Source: Trematomus loennbergii
Lineage: Eukaryota; Chordata; Actinopteri; Perciformes; Nototheniidae
Length of the DNA: 64,000 bases
Reading direction: 5' to 3'
Assembly: GCA_012861695.1 (NCBI GenBank)
Contig: JAAOOA010001654.1
Span: 1 to 64,000, forward strand
Made by a program: the position numbers and the translations under genes. Below, one piece after another: positions 1-28,000 of this stretch. Below the pieces are notes generated by a model. The model was not told the DNA's origin. It saw nothing but the letters and a program-made list of their open reading frames with translations, and searched no databases. Within the stretch, counting starts at the first letter, position 1; each line of letters starts with the position of its first letter.

Positions 1-8713
<8,713 letters not shown>

Positions 8714-8790
8714 GTCAGAATCAGAATACCTTTATTCGTCGCACTGAGGGCATTTGTTACAGCAAGAAAAGAGCCAAATACAGCCTAATG
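8714..8790. repeat. Repeat tail (GAATCAGAATACCTTTATTC type)
   Basis: Directly after the nr5a stop codon comes a short dispersed sequence, GTCAGAATCAGAATACCTTT, also recognisable at 58905-58930. It looks like the 3' tail of a retroelement and sits where the 3' UTR of nr5a would begin. No obvious AATAAA follows before the next element. Confidence 0.45.
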
Positions 8791-10113
8791 TTAAAGGTCC
8801 CCTATTATACTGTTTTTCATCAATATATTATAGGTCTCAGATATATACAGAACCTGTCTCTGATTGGCTGAAACACCAAACAGATCATTGCAGCATCCCA
8901 TAATCCCCTCTGTTTCAGCCCTGTTTCCAAAGTGCTGATTCTCTGTCTGTTACTTTAGATGAAAATAAGGAGCCCCTCCCCACGCCCCTCTGAGAGAGAT
9001 TTGGTTAAAAGAACTCAATGGTGCTCTAGGAGGAGATTCAGGTGATAAGGTGGGGGGGGGGGGTTACCTTGGTTGCTGATTGGCTAATGGTTACACAAGC
9101 CAAAACATCGTTATGACATCATAAAGTGGCCAAAATCTGATCAGCTCATTTTCAGACAGGTTTTTATAGAAATGGATCAGGACAAAAAGAGAGAGAATCT
9201 TTGTTCCTGAAACTTTCAGAGTCTCTTTCCACAGAGGGGACACATGTTGATGAAGAAGAGACATGAAGAAGAGGGGACACATGTTGATGTAGAAGAGACA
9301 TGAAGAAGAGGGGACACATGTTGATGTAGAAGAGACATGAAGAAGAGGGGACACATGTTGATGTAGAAGAGACATGAAGAAGAGGGGACACATGTTGATG
9401 TAGAAGAGACATGAAGAAGAGGGGACACATGTTGATGTAGAAGAGACATGAAGAAGAGGGGACACATGTTGATGTAGAAGAGACATGAAGAAGAGGGGAC
9501 ACATGTTGATGTAGAAGAGACATGAAGAAGAGGGGACACATGTTGATGTAGAAGAGACATGAAGAAGAGGGGACACATGTTGATGTAGAAGAGACATGAA
9601 GAAGAGGGGACACATGTTGATGTAGAAGAGACATGAAGAAGAGGGGACACATGTTGATGTAGAAGAGACATGAAGAAGAGGGGACACATGTTGATGTAGA
9701 AGAGACATGAAGAAGAGGGGACACATGTTGATGTAGAAGAGACATGAAGAAGAGGGGACACATGTTGATGTAGAAGAGACATGAAGAAGAGGGGACACAT
9801 GTTGATGTAGAAGAGACATGAAGAAGAGGGGACACATGTTGATGTAGAAGAGACATGAAGAAGAGGGGACACATGTTGATGTAGAAGAGACATGAAGAAG
9901 AGGGGACACATGTTGATGTAGAAGAGACATGAAGAAGAGGGGACACATGTTGATGTAGAAGAGACATGAAGAAGAGGGGACACATGTTGATGTAGAAGAG
10001 ACATGAAGAAGAGGGGACACATGTTGATGTAGAAGAGACATGAAGAAGAGGGGACACATGTTGATGTAGAAGAGACATGAAAACGTGGATTTTGCATAAT
10101 AGGTGACCTTTAA
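8791..10113. mobile_element. piggyBac-like MITE (TTAA flanked), 1.3 kb, with internal 37-bp minisatellite
   Basis: The element starts TTAAAGGTCCCCTATTATAC and ends GCATAATAGGTGACCTTTAA. The ends are inverted copies flanked by TTAA, the target of piggyBac-type transposons. No transposase frame is present. About two thirds of its length is a minisatellite (9233-10080). A second copy carrying a shorter, degenerate version lies at 61988-62512. Relatives without the minisatellite lie at 38367-38861 and 48310-48993. Confidence 0.8.
9233..10080. repeat. 37-bp minisatellite, about 23 near-identical copies
   Basis: The unit is GAAGAGGGGACACATGTTGA followed by TGTAGAAGAGACATGAA. Because 37 is not a multiple of three and no frame has a stop, all three minus-strand frames stay open for about 300 codons. 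These frames encode the same repeat in three registers and are not genes. Copies are almost identical, which points to recent expansion or homogenisation. Confidence 0.95.
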
Positions 10114-10705
10114 TATTGACTAAGAAGCATGCATAAAAAATGTATATTAAAGATAACAAATTCAAAAGAAAAATTACACAATTTACAAAATACACCTCCT
10201 GTAACAGATCTGAGGATTTAGCAGCCAGGTATATATTGCAAAGTTATTAACGGCATATATATATATATATATATTGCACATATTGCACATAATTGGTGAA
10301 GTCTCAAAGCTCTGTCTGCACACGGAGGCATTTTCCTGAAATGATGTCAAATACAAGGATATGATTTTGATACTATAATGATGCAATACAATTATATTGT
10401 AAATGGGACTTGTATTCAAATAAACTACAAAGGAACTTAAAAGTGAGTGTGGTTTTCCTTGATTCCAGATCACCATGAAAGGTTTCTTGGTAAGAGTTAA
10501 GGCTACCAGAAGTAGCGCACTGCTTGTTTAGTGCAGATCCATTGTTGATTTGTGTATATTTAAACCAAGTGAAGCGGAAAATAACATGTAGCAGCCAAAG
10601 AAGGAAGATAGGCAATACAAATAATTGGTCTCCAGCCATTGCTGCAAAAGGTGTGAGAATAAATTAGGATTTTGTTATGGAAAGTGTGTTTGAGGTGTGT
10701 GATTT
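10114..10705. other. Intergenic, repeat-derived, no gene seen
   Basis: Includes an ACACAATTTACAAAATACAC segment (10178-10215) that recurs at 60590-60640, so at least part is a dispersed repeat. A short TA tract lies at 10254-10275. The minus-strand open frames show no domain. Confidence 0.5.
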
Positions 10706-10711
10706 TACAAC

Positions 10712-11196
10712 CCAGTCTCACGGCATTTCGTGTTATAGTCACGAAATTAATTTAATCTATTGATTCGTGTTCACCAACACGATTTTCGCATTTTTTTCGT
10801 GTCACACAGAACGATTTTAAATGAAATGTATTTCTATTGGTCGTATGTTTCGTGCCTGCAACACGTCTTTTTGTCCGTTCAGGTCTTGGAAGACCAGAAG
10901 CTGTGTGGTTCATAAAAACATGTTCTTACTCAATATCTTACCCTAAGCCTAACCCTATCCCTTTTATTTTAAATTGTATAATGTCTGAGTTTTTTTGCCG
11001 TCCGCGAGGAAAAGAAATGGGGCCTCAGAATACTGAAATCTGTATTTTTATTTATCTGTTTTTCCCTTCTAATTTGTTATTATTTACATTGCTTTTAAAA
11101 TCGTTGTGTGACATGAAAAAAATTGCGAAATCGTGTTGGTGAACACGAATCAATAGATTATTTTCGTGACTATAACACGAAATGCAGTGAGACTGT
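10712..11196. mobile_element. Palindromic MITE with long inverted repeats (CCAGTCTCACGGCATTTCGTG family), copy 1
   Basis: The left arm CCAGTCTCACGGCATTTCGT plus ATTGATTCGTGTTCACCAAC is mirrored at the right end by GTTGGTGAACACGAATCAAT and TGCAGTGAGACTG. The arms are about 90-100 bases. A second copy lies at 39951-40525. No coding capacity is seen. Confidence 0.85.
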
Positions 11197-11380
11197 GCTA
11201 TCTTAACATGGATCTCTGGTCTATGTGCGGAAATTGATGAGATAAATCCGGATTGTTCCACAAGGGAGGAAAATGTAGTTTCTGCTAGTGTAAAATATTT
11301 AAAACAAGGCAACATTATCATTCATTTGTATAAAGTTGCGTTTCTGACCCCCTGATACATGGTGAATATAAAGATACTAA

Positions 11381-11568
11381 TTACATGTTACTTGTTAGAC
11401 GCTTTTATCCAAAGCGACTTACATACTCAATACTGTGGACAATCCCCACAGGAGCAATTTGGGGTGAAGTGTCTTGCCCAGGGACACAACGACATGCTGA
11501 CTGCAGTGGGGTTTGAACCTGTGACCCCCTGATTCTAACACCAATGCACTATACCACTACGCCGGGAT
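11381..11568 (-). mobile_element. tRNA-derived SINE
   Basis: On the minus strand the head reads like a tRNA, with an A-box-like TAGTGGTATAGTGCATTGG and a B-box-like GGTTCAAACCCC. It is followed by the fish SINE block that appears on the plus strand as GACGCTTTTATCCAAAGCGA. It is not a functional tRNA gene: no cloverleaf closes. Confidence 0.7.
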
Positions 11569-12299
11569 ACACTACTGATCCTGGCTTTATACATTAATTA
11601 AACAGTGCCATCTGTTTTGTCTAACCCTGCATTGTAATAGGGATGCTTGTATTGATTAGTAAAGCTAGTTCCAGTATCGAAGGGGTTCTGGTGGTTAAAG
11701 TGAAGGTTGAAGAGGTGCTGAAGTGGACAGACGCAGCAGGAAAACGTTAGTCATGATTTCACATCCCCAACATAAGGTATTGGAACATGAAGGAAGTGTA
11801 TGACGAGGTTCAGGTCAGAGCCCATTAAACCTGTGTTATCAGTCTCTGAGATCCACCGATTACACCTTCATCCACCTGTTTTTCCCACTCTGCTTTAATA
11901 AAAAGCTTAATCAACATAATGCTCCCATCTTGTTTTGGAGGCGCACTATCTGATCTCGTCCACCTGACTGGAGCCCATTTCCTTTCCGACCTTGACATCC
12001 AGCTGGCATCGGGTTGGCACCTGTCCTGTTGGTGAACAAAACACAGAAGCATGATTAAAAACACAGAACAGGCCGTGTGTATGGGTTCAGGAACACTCCT
12101 GTTTACCAGCACAGTTAGGTTGTTACAGAAAGTGTAAAATACAAAAACTGCTAATATTTGTTTCTCACTTTGTTGATGTACAGTCATTAAGTTAACCTGT
12201 TGAAAAATATTTGTGTGTGTTAGATTATCATTAGTTATTATTGACTCAATTTTGAGAATGAAAAATTATTATAATATATATTTGTAATTATCTTTCATT

Positions 12300-12337
<38 letters not shown>

Positions 12338-12398
12338 ACTGTCATACAAAGTTGCATACATGCTATGATTAGAATGTTTATGATAACAGTAGCCTACC
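11569..12398. other. Intergenic between nr5a and psmb7, no gene seen
   Basis: Moderately complex sequence. The part at 11820-12050 is the least repeat-like and could be a conserved non-coding element, but nothing identifies it. A TA tract lies at 12304-12335. The 120-codon minus-strand frame at 11825-12187 has no recognisable domain. Confidence 0.4.
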
Positions 12399-12693
12399 CA
12401 GAGGTGTAAAGTAACTAAGTACATTTTCTCAAGTACTGTACTTAAGTACAATTTTGAGGTACTTGTACTTTACTTGAGTATTTCAATGTAATGCTACTTT
12501 GTACTTTAACAGAGTATTCCTATACTCTGGTACTTCTACTTTTACTCAAGTACAGGATCTGAGTACTTCAACTTTAGTGGAGTAGAAGTACACAGTAGCA
12601 TAACATAGAAATACTCCAGTAAAGTACAAGTATCTCAAAATTGTACTTAAGTAAAGTACTTGAGTAAATGTACTTAATTACTTTCCTCCTCTG
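12399..12693. mobile_element. Short palindromic hAT-like MITE, 295 bp
   Basis: It begins CAGAGGTGTAAAGTAACTAA and ends TAATTACTTTCCTCCTCTG. The two halves are near reverse complements built on AGTACTTAAGTACAATTTTG-type motifs. It lies about 175 bases upstream of the psmb7 start codon, so it borders the promoter. No clear target duplication is seen. Confidence 0.75.
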
Positions 12694-12779
12694 ATGAAAG
12701 GACACTGGTCCAGACAAAATATATTCTACAATAACAATGGTCGCAGTACAAAGCTGGCTCCAGAGGGAGGCTGCGATGC

Positions 12780-12869
12780 AAATCACATACATGCCAACTG
12801 CCGTTAAACACCACAGAAGAAGACCCGCTTCCTTTACTTCCGGGAAACAAACCCACTTCATTTATCAAG
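12780..12869 (+). promoter_or_regulatory. psmb7 promoter / 5' UTR
   Basis: The 90 bases before the start hold CCAACTGCCGTT, CACCACAGAAGAAG and an ETS-type ACTTCCGGGAAA site. There is no TATA box. This fits a housekeeping TATA-less promoter with a very short 5' UTR. The CCAAC-GCC...CACAGAAGAAG combination recurs just upstream of cdk9 (21822-21845). Confidence 0.5.
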
Positions 12870-20705
<7,836 letters not shown>

Positions 20706-20784
20706 AAATACTTACTATGTCTTCTTCATGTAACTCACTAGCTTCACAATTCCTAACTCGATGGTTTGTTTTTCCATAATTTAC

Positions 20785-20790
20785 AATAAA
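20785..20790 (+). terminator. psmb7 polyadenylation signal AATAAA
   Basis: The first canonical AATAAA after the psmb7 stop codon, 80 bases downstream. It is followed by TG/T-rich sequence (GTGATTGAGTTGATTCCTGT), giving a short 3' UTR typical of a proteasome subunit. Confidence 0.75.
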
Positions 20791-20929
20791 AGTGATTGAG
20801 TTGATTCCTGTTTCGTCTTTATTTTGTTAGGCTGCGGTCTTACAGACATTACAGGAAACATGTGACATTGCAGAGCAAGTGTGTTATTTATGAAAGCGGT
20901 GTGTTTAGACATAATTGTTTTTTTAATTG

Positions 20930-21480
20930 TGTTTTTTATTTTTATTTGACATGTACTACAAAGAATCAGATGATGAATGAACAGTAGGTAAAATATTATT
21001 TACTATTTAAATAAATAATACAAAAATTTATTTTAAACAAGAGAGATTTCTTTTTTTAATACATAAAAAATAATAATTACAAAAAATATAAATACATTAA
21101 AAATAAGTAATTAAAAAGAATCATGATACAAATACGGTGAGTAGGAGAGGCTGCCGGGCTGGAGACGCCACCAGCTCCTCAGGGGGACGTGGACATTTTT
21201 TTTAAATTAAATTAAATAAACATAAATTAAATGTTAATTGTAACAACAAAATAATAAATAAAATAATTAAAATGTAATAAATACTTAATTAAAATTATAA
21301 TGACAATAAAGACATGACAAGTAAAAATACAATGAATGAATAAATTAAATTTAAAAAATGATATCAATATGTAAATAAATCAAATAAATATTAATATTTA
21401 AATAAAATAATAAAACAAATACTTTTTTTAAATAAATACAAAATTATAATAACACAAAATTAACATATGTATTTATACTT
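20930..21480. repeat. AT-rich low-complexity stretch between psmb7 and cdk9
   Basis: Dominated by A-rich and AAATAAAT-like words, with a small GC island at 21140-21200. No coding content is seen. Confidence 0.7.
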
Positions 21481-21504
21481 ATGTCACGTTCCGTCCTTTA
21501 TATT

Positions 21505-21775
21505 ATCAAAGCTGGTAAAGGTGCAGCTAGTTTGAATGACTTTCAAATCAAATCAAATCAAGTTTTATTTATATAGCACATTTTTAAACGATTTTTGGTC
21601 GTGCTGTACATATAATAAAAATACCCTACAGTAAAGACACGTGTATACTGCAGGGTAGCTTGTGAATTTACTCCAGGTGGAACTAAAGTCTGATTTAACA
21701 CTTGATTATATTTTAAATTATCATTCATCCAAATCTGTAAAGTAACTAAAGGTATTAAATACATGTAGTGGAGAT
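21505..21775. mobile_element. hAT-like element split by a LINE-tail insertion
   Basis: The flanks carry the conserved string GTGCAGCTAGTTTGAATGAC and then TATACTGCAGGGTAGCTTGT, contiguous in the copies at 3870 and 31090. Here they are separated by about 100 bases (21545-21645) beginning CAAATCAAATCAAATCAAGT and containing TTTTATTTATATAGCAC, a LINE 3' tail. This is a nested insertion 300 bases upstream of the cdk9 start. Confidence 0.8.
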
Positions 21776-21779
21776 TCCA

Positions 21780-21914
21780 GAAGGTGGCGGTAAATGCTCA
21801 TAAAAGCTGTTTTCCAACCGCCATTCCAACCGCCACAGAAGAAGTTTCGCAGTACAGAGATGCAGCGAGAAAAACAAGCAATGCCGCCGCGGCGGCGACG
21901 GCGGTGGCTGAAAA
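21780..21914 (+). promoter_or_regulatory. cdk9 promoter and non-coding first exon
   Basis: Contains two CCAACCGCCA/T boxes, then CACAGAAGAAG and a GC-rich block (GCCGCCGCGGCGGCGACGGC), ending at a donor AAAAGTAAGA (about 21915). The next acceptor, TCCTCAG at 22036, leads to the Kozak-like GCCGCCATCATGT. The short frame starting MQREKQAMPPRRRRR resembles the basic upstream extension of the long CDK9 isoform only in being basic. As sequenced it is not in frame with the main start. Confidence 0.5.
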
Positions 21915-22059
21915 GTAAGAATATAACTATTTACAACTCTATTTTTAACATATCTGTATTGTTATTGAGCTATGTTACCTTCCTATATAGTTCGTGTTAA
22001 CAACAGTGTCTTAAAATGAGGTGTATTTCCTCCTCAGGCCCGACCGTGAGGCCGCCATC

Positions 22060-25000
22060 ATGTCCAAATACTACGATGGAGTGGAATTCCCTTTCTGCGA
22101 TGAGTTCTCAAAATATGAGAAAATGGCTAAAATAGGACAAGGAACCTTCGGGTGAGAACACACACACACATGTTTACCGTGTGACCGGCACGCTGAGTGG
22201 GTGGTGTTTGTTTGTGTGGCTAATGGTAGCTCAGCTGTGCTACTAGCTAACTTTAGGCAGGTTTATTGATGTAGTGTAGAGCCGATGAATGGGAGTCGGA
22301 GGCGGCGTGTTGAGTATGGCACTCCATACTTTATTTCCATTAGTTTACAGAAAGGTAGGAACAACTTCACTACATGCTACTCAATCTATAATGATAACAA
22401 ACCACAGGTGCGCTCCCTAACAGGTCCGTGGCGCAAACACACTCTAACACAGTGAATTATGTCCCGTAATGTTCCACCACAATAGCCCCTTTCAAACAAG
22501 GCAATTCAAAGTGCTTTACAAAAATGAAAAACATTAAGAGCATTAAGAAATCATTTGCTCCACCATCCATGCAGCTAGCTATTCTTTGACCCCATCTGTA
22601 GTCACTTAAATAACAACAAAAGGTATTTCGACATAGTTTAGTTAGGCTACAACAATATGCCTTTAGTTCGAGGTAAACATGGCTTATTTTAGCACCGTTT
22701 TATCTGTATTATGTCGAGGAGACTTTTGTGAGAATGTACCCTTAACCTACCCCCCAATTACACCCCTATTCCACCCATGTTACACCCGTATTACACTGTT
22801 CTTGCACCTTCATTACACATTAATACACGCCCATGTAACAATGTTATTACACATTAAATTACACCCATATAACACTGTTATTTCACCTATATTACACTGT
22901 TATTAGACCCATGTAACACCAATATTACACCCATTTGACACATGGACACAGCCTGTCCAATGTCTGTATCCCCCAGTATACAGACACCATTTAAGGGTTA
23001 TAGGGGACGTTGTAGTCTGTAGTTTTAACACTCTCTAAGTTTCCAAAGCTTAAAATGTTAAGCTAGAAATCATTCAGCACTGTAGTTCAGTTACAGCTCC
23101 GTTTCCTTTCTTTCTAGGTGTTTAAATATTGAAGTTGTGAGCTAAATGAATAGTTTTGAATGTCTTTTAATATCCACTTCACAGGGAGGTGTTCAAAGCG
23201 AAGCACAGACAAACTGGGAAGAAGGTCGCACTGAAGAAGGTTTTGATGGAAAATGAGAAAGAAGGGGTAAGAGAACCTGAACTGAACCAAACGGGTCAGA
23301 TGTGACAAGCGCCCTTTCTATTGACAACACGCCTATTCCATATTAGTGCATCAGCGATTGTACACGGTCAGGGCTCGACAGTAACGGTTGCCAGGTTGCC
23401 ATTGGCAACCATTCAGAAAAAATGTCAACCACTTCTTGGCCTTTGGTTGCAATCAGTGGCAACCACTTTTTAACATGAAGAAATAAGGACAGCAAACAGC
23501 AAAATGTGCACCCCAAATAGATAAATGTTAATTATTTGTTGTATTAAGAGTGATATTTAATTATTGTTGTGACCAGTCGGAACATGATACTTAAGTTGCA
23601 CGTACATTGGTGTGATTACGGAGCCAGAAAGTGATGCACGTTTACTCGCGTGCGCGGTGCGCCGTGTGTTTGTTTTACAAAAAATGGCGAAGCAAATTAA
23701 GTTGTTTGACTGTGGGGTAAAAGTTCGGCCAACCCGTCAACATCTCAACGAATGTTCCAAGTGATTCAACTGATAAAGCGCAAGATGAACGAAAAGCAAA
23801 GAGGAAATGTGTAAAGTCTTGGGAGGCGAAATATATATTATGTACATTCTGCTCCGTTGTGCATTAACGGTAAAAGTTCCTTCAAAATAAGAGTACCGAT
23901 CTTATTACCAAAATAAAAGTGCAAAACGAAACTTTACCATAGGAAAATATTGGCATACAAAATAATCACTTCTATAAAAAGGTAACGCATTTTAAATATA
24001 GTTAGACATATTAATAAGTAATTTACAGCATTAATAATTCATATCTAATTCTTAACTGTGAATGGTTTTAATTTATTTAACATTAGAAATGTATTAGTTG
24101 GCCAATCCAAGACTTCAATGCTGAAGGGCTAATGATCTATGGTGGGGGTCAGCACAAAGAACCCACATTTGAAATGGAGACAATGGATGACCAAGAAACT
24201 CGTGTCTTGCTCAATTTTTGTATACCAGCAATTGAGGGTGGACAAGTTTACTACCACTTAAGTTTCAAATAATTGTGTTAATTACTTATTGTAAAGCATT
24301 TGAACATTCTTTTGTGTCACATTTTCATTATTAAGTTGATGTTAACTGTATAGTATCTAATTATTAAAATATAAGGTGACTAAAAATGGCAACCACTTTT
24401 AAAAGTTATCGTTGAGCCTGACGGTTATTAAATGAATGTCTTTCTGGCTGCTTTGTTTCAGTTTCCAATCACAGCTCTGAGAGAGATCAAGATCCTCCAG
24501 CTGCTCAACATGAGAACGTGGCAATCTGATCGAGATCTGCAGAACCAAAGGTTGGTGAGAACATATAGAGTCTATAAACGTACTCTTACGATTCGTTTCT
24601 GTCTTCATCTAATGGTGCATTTCCACTACAGCGCGGTTTAAGCGTGCCGTGCCCGGCCCGTTTTTTTGTTGCGTTTCCACTAGGCGTAGTTCCGGCTAGC
24701 GGGTACTTTTTCACAGTTTTTCTGGCTCTCCAAAATCGTGGTTCTTTCTGGGCCAACAACCGGGCTGAGTATGCTAAACTAGAGAGAGAATCGCTAGCAA
24801 GGGGCTACAACTACAACAAAATGAACATATTTTACCATGATTTAATTGTAATACACGTTTTCAAAATGATGCGAAGTAACAACATACTGATACCGGTTAG
24901 TAAAAACCATGAATTAATGCTTTGACAAGTCTGCAGACAGACGGCAGGCGAAACACCTTTTAAAATGCGTGTTTTCTGAATGGAGATCGGCTAAGCTAAC

Positions 25001-28000
25001 GCAGATATGCTCCGACCGTCCACACTCACAACAACGCCTATACAGACATAAATAAAGCAGCGACTGTATTCACCATGACACAGACAGTCTGTGGTTTGTA
25101 CTTGTTTAACTTTGTCTAGTTTCTGAACAGATATGAGGAGCTGTGAGCTCTGAGTGCTAACAGCTAACGGCTGATGTTGGTTTTCTGTGTTTCGCATTGA
25201 AAATGACGTTGCGGCTCCGCCCACACTGCGTTACTATAGTTACTGCCCCAGCTACTAAACTAATGGAAAAGCAGCATAAAGTGAGCCTGGCCTACCAAGG
25301 CCTAACTAACCGGACTAAGCCGTGCGAGGCCTGCAGTGGAAATGCGCCATAAGTTTGCTTGGTTTAACTGTTGTGTCACAGGAGGGGAGCAGAAAGGATA
25401 TTTAGTGACAGCACTTGTTTTAAATGTCTCTCTTCTCTTCTCCCTTGTCATTGTTCTTGAAGCTACTCAGTTCAACAGATACAAAGGCAGCATCTACCTG
25501 GTGTTTGACTTCTGTGAGCACGACCTGGCCGGGCTGCTGAGCAACGCCAACGTTAAGTTCACCCTGGCAGAGATCAAGAAGGTCATGCAGATGCTGCTCA
25601 ATGGACTGTACTACATCCACAGAAACAAGGTGAGACACAGAGTAAACATGAACATCCACTGCCTCTTTGGACTGATTTACATGTATCTTCTCACGGTTTA
25701 AAGGTCACCTATCATGCTATTTTTAAGCAATAGCATAGGTATCACATATAAAATAAATGGAAATAAATGGTCTGTCCTTCATATTTTCTTATTCACAGCC
25801 AATCATTGCAGTGTCTTAGGAAAATAAGAGAAACAGAAAAACTTACAAAAGAATACTTAGTTCCCTCTTGACAGATAAGGGAAATAAACAAAACAACATG
25901 TACAAGAAAAAGTGCGACATCTGAGTCCAACTGGAGTAGAAGGGGGAAAGCGGCGCATAATCATACTTCTCACTGTAACCATGTCTTGTAGTCTTGGTCT
26001 TAACATTTCTTTCCTTGTCAGATCCTCCACAGGGACATGAAGGCAGCCAACGTGCTGATCACCAGAGACGGGGTCCTGAAGCTGGCTGACTTTGGTCTGG
26101 CTCGAGCCTTCAGCCTGGCTAAGAACAGTCAGGGAACCGCTACACCAACCGCGTGGTCACCCTGTGGTACAGACCTCCAGAGCTGCTGGGTGAGACAGAC
26201 AACACCCAGGAACATGCACAGGCACTCCCGTTCACTCATTCACTCCTTAGTAATGTTTGGGTTCTGCAATAGCTCCAGAATTGCCTTGGCAACACTGCTG
26301 CAGCTATGAGAATGAGAAAATAAAGAGCTTTTTGAACATAAAAGCATGGAGACAATATGAACCCGATAAAGAGCATCATTTGTCCTCTTTAATATCTACA
26401 TGTATGGCACAGAACGGTAGACCAGAGGCCTGTACTACGAAGCCGGATTTTCACTTAGCGAGCTAACTTCAGGGAAAACTCTGGCTTTCCGGTCCTACGA
26501 CGCTGGTTCTCTTTTTAGCGGGCTAGCTCTCCATGGTAACTTATGCTGAACGGCTAGCCTGGTCCGGAGCAGGTTAGGTTCCAGGATAAGAGATCAACTC
26601 AGTGAAAGCACCGCCTGCTGACCAATCAGAGCTCCGTGTGCGGAGTTTAAAGCGATCAATTCATATTACAGGATAGAGGAAATACAGAAAAACTGCCGTT
26701 GCAGGAAAGACGCCCAGCCAAAATAAACTGAACGTGAAATGAATAGAATATCCCCTCCCATCTTCAGAGCAATCTGACTATTATAATATTAGCGTTAAGA
26801 AAGCTTACTTAAATATCTGCCACAACATAAGTAACCGGATCAGAGTAACATTAAGTACAGTCCGCGGCACTGTGAGTGCAGACGTCGATGTGTCCCATTA
26901 TCATTCATATCATATCACATCATAATGTATCATATATTTCCTTATCTGAGTCAGCTGAGCCGTATCTGGCCGTGCAACACTCACAGTGTCACATACTGTA
27001 TGCAGAAGTATTATTTTAAGCAACACATTAAGTTGACGAAACACTCGAGTCAAATTCTCCTAATTAAAGTCAGATCCACTCGTGTCTTGGACGGGGCAGT
27101 GATATCATAAACCTCTTAATGTACGTATTCAAACACTTTTTCTTTTACCAGCTGTATTCACCTTGCAGGTGCAGCTATGTGGCTTTTATCCTGGATAAAG
27201 TGTTTAAGTCATGGATGTTTAAAGTTTAACGTCTTCATATGTCTAATATTATAGTTACTTTTCATTCAGGAAGTATGACGCTGCGCTGTCAGTACGCTTG
27301 TCCATGTTTGTGATTGGTCAAATGTTGCTAGCCCCGCCCCTTTCATGTGAACGCGCACTCAGCCGGACAGAGAAACCCTGGCTTGAGTTAACGAGTTGAT
27401 AACCAGCGTCGTAGGACCGCTTAGCGAGAGCGCGTTTGTTTTGGGTTAGGTAAGCCGGGTAACTCAAACATATCAGGGTCTGTTGAACTGGATTCGTAGT
27501 ACAGGCCTCAGTTGTCCACCAGTCGCAATGTCGGTGGTCAAGCATGTTGATGTGTCCTGTGGGAAGACACTTAACGTCTAATTGCTCCAACAGTGTGTGT
27601 GGATATTAGTTTCACAGAGCAGCTGCACCTTGAACACAGCCTCTGTATGAATGAGTGTATGTATGAGTGTGAATGAGTGAATGCTGACTTGTATCTGAAA
27701 GAGCGTTCGAGGGTTGCAACGACTGGAAAAGGCGTTTTATTAACTTTTTATGTATCTTTTTCTTCTGTTAGGTGAGAGAGACTACGGCCCGCCCATTGAC
27801 CTGTGGGGAGCAGGATGCATCATGGCGGAGATGTGGACCAGAAGTCCCATAATGCAAGGCAACACTGAGCAGCATCAGCTGACACTCATCAGCCAGCTCT
27901 GCGGCTCCATCACTGCTGAGGTAACATAGGAACAGGAACATGGCTTTAGAGGAGGGGGGCGTTTTAGTTCAGGGGCCACATCCAGACACATTCGATCTCA

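Noticed and set aside
9233..10080. CRISPR-like regular repeats
   Set aside because: Units are directly adjacent without spacers, and the genome is eukaryotic.
9091..10195. Overlapping open frames of 293-343 codons on the minus strand
   Set aside because: They translate the 37-bp minisatellite in three registers (repeated STSTCVPSSSCLF). All three frames are open because the unit contains no stop; there is no gene signal.
24644..24925. 93-codon frame starting [14 protein letters not shown]
   Set aside because: It lies in a dispersed transposon-like element whose other copy (19755-19991) gives a similar frame; not a host gene.
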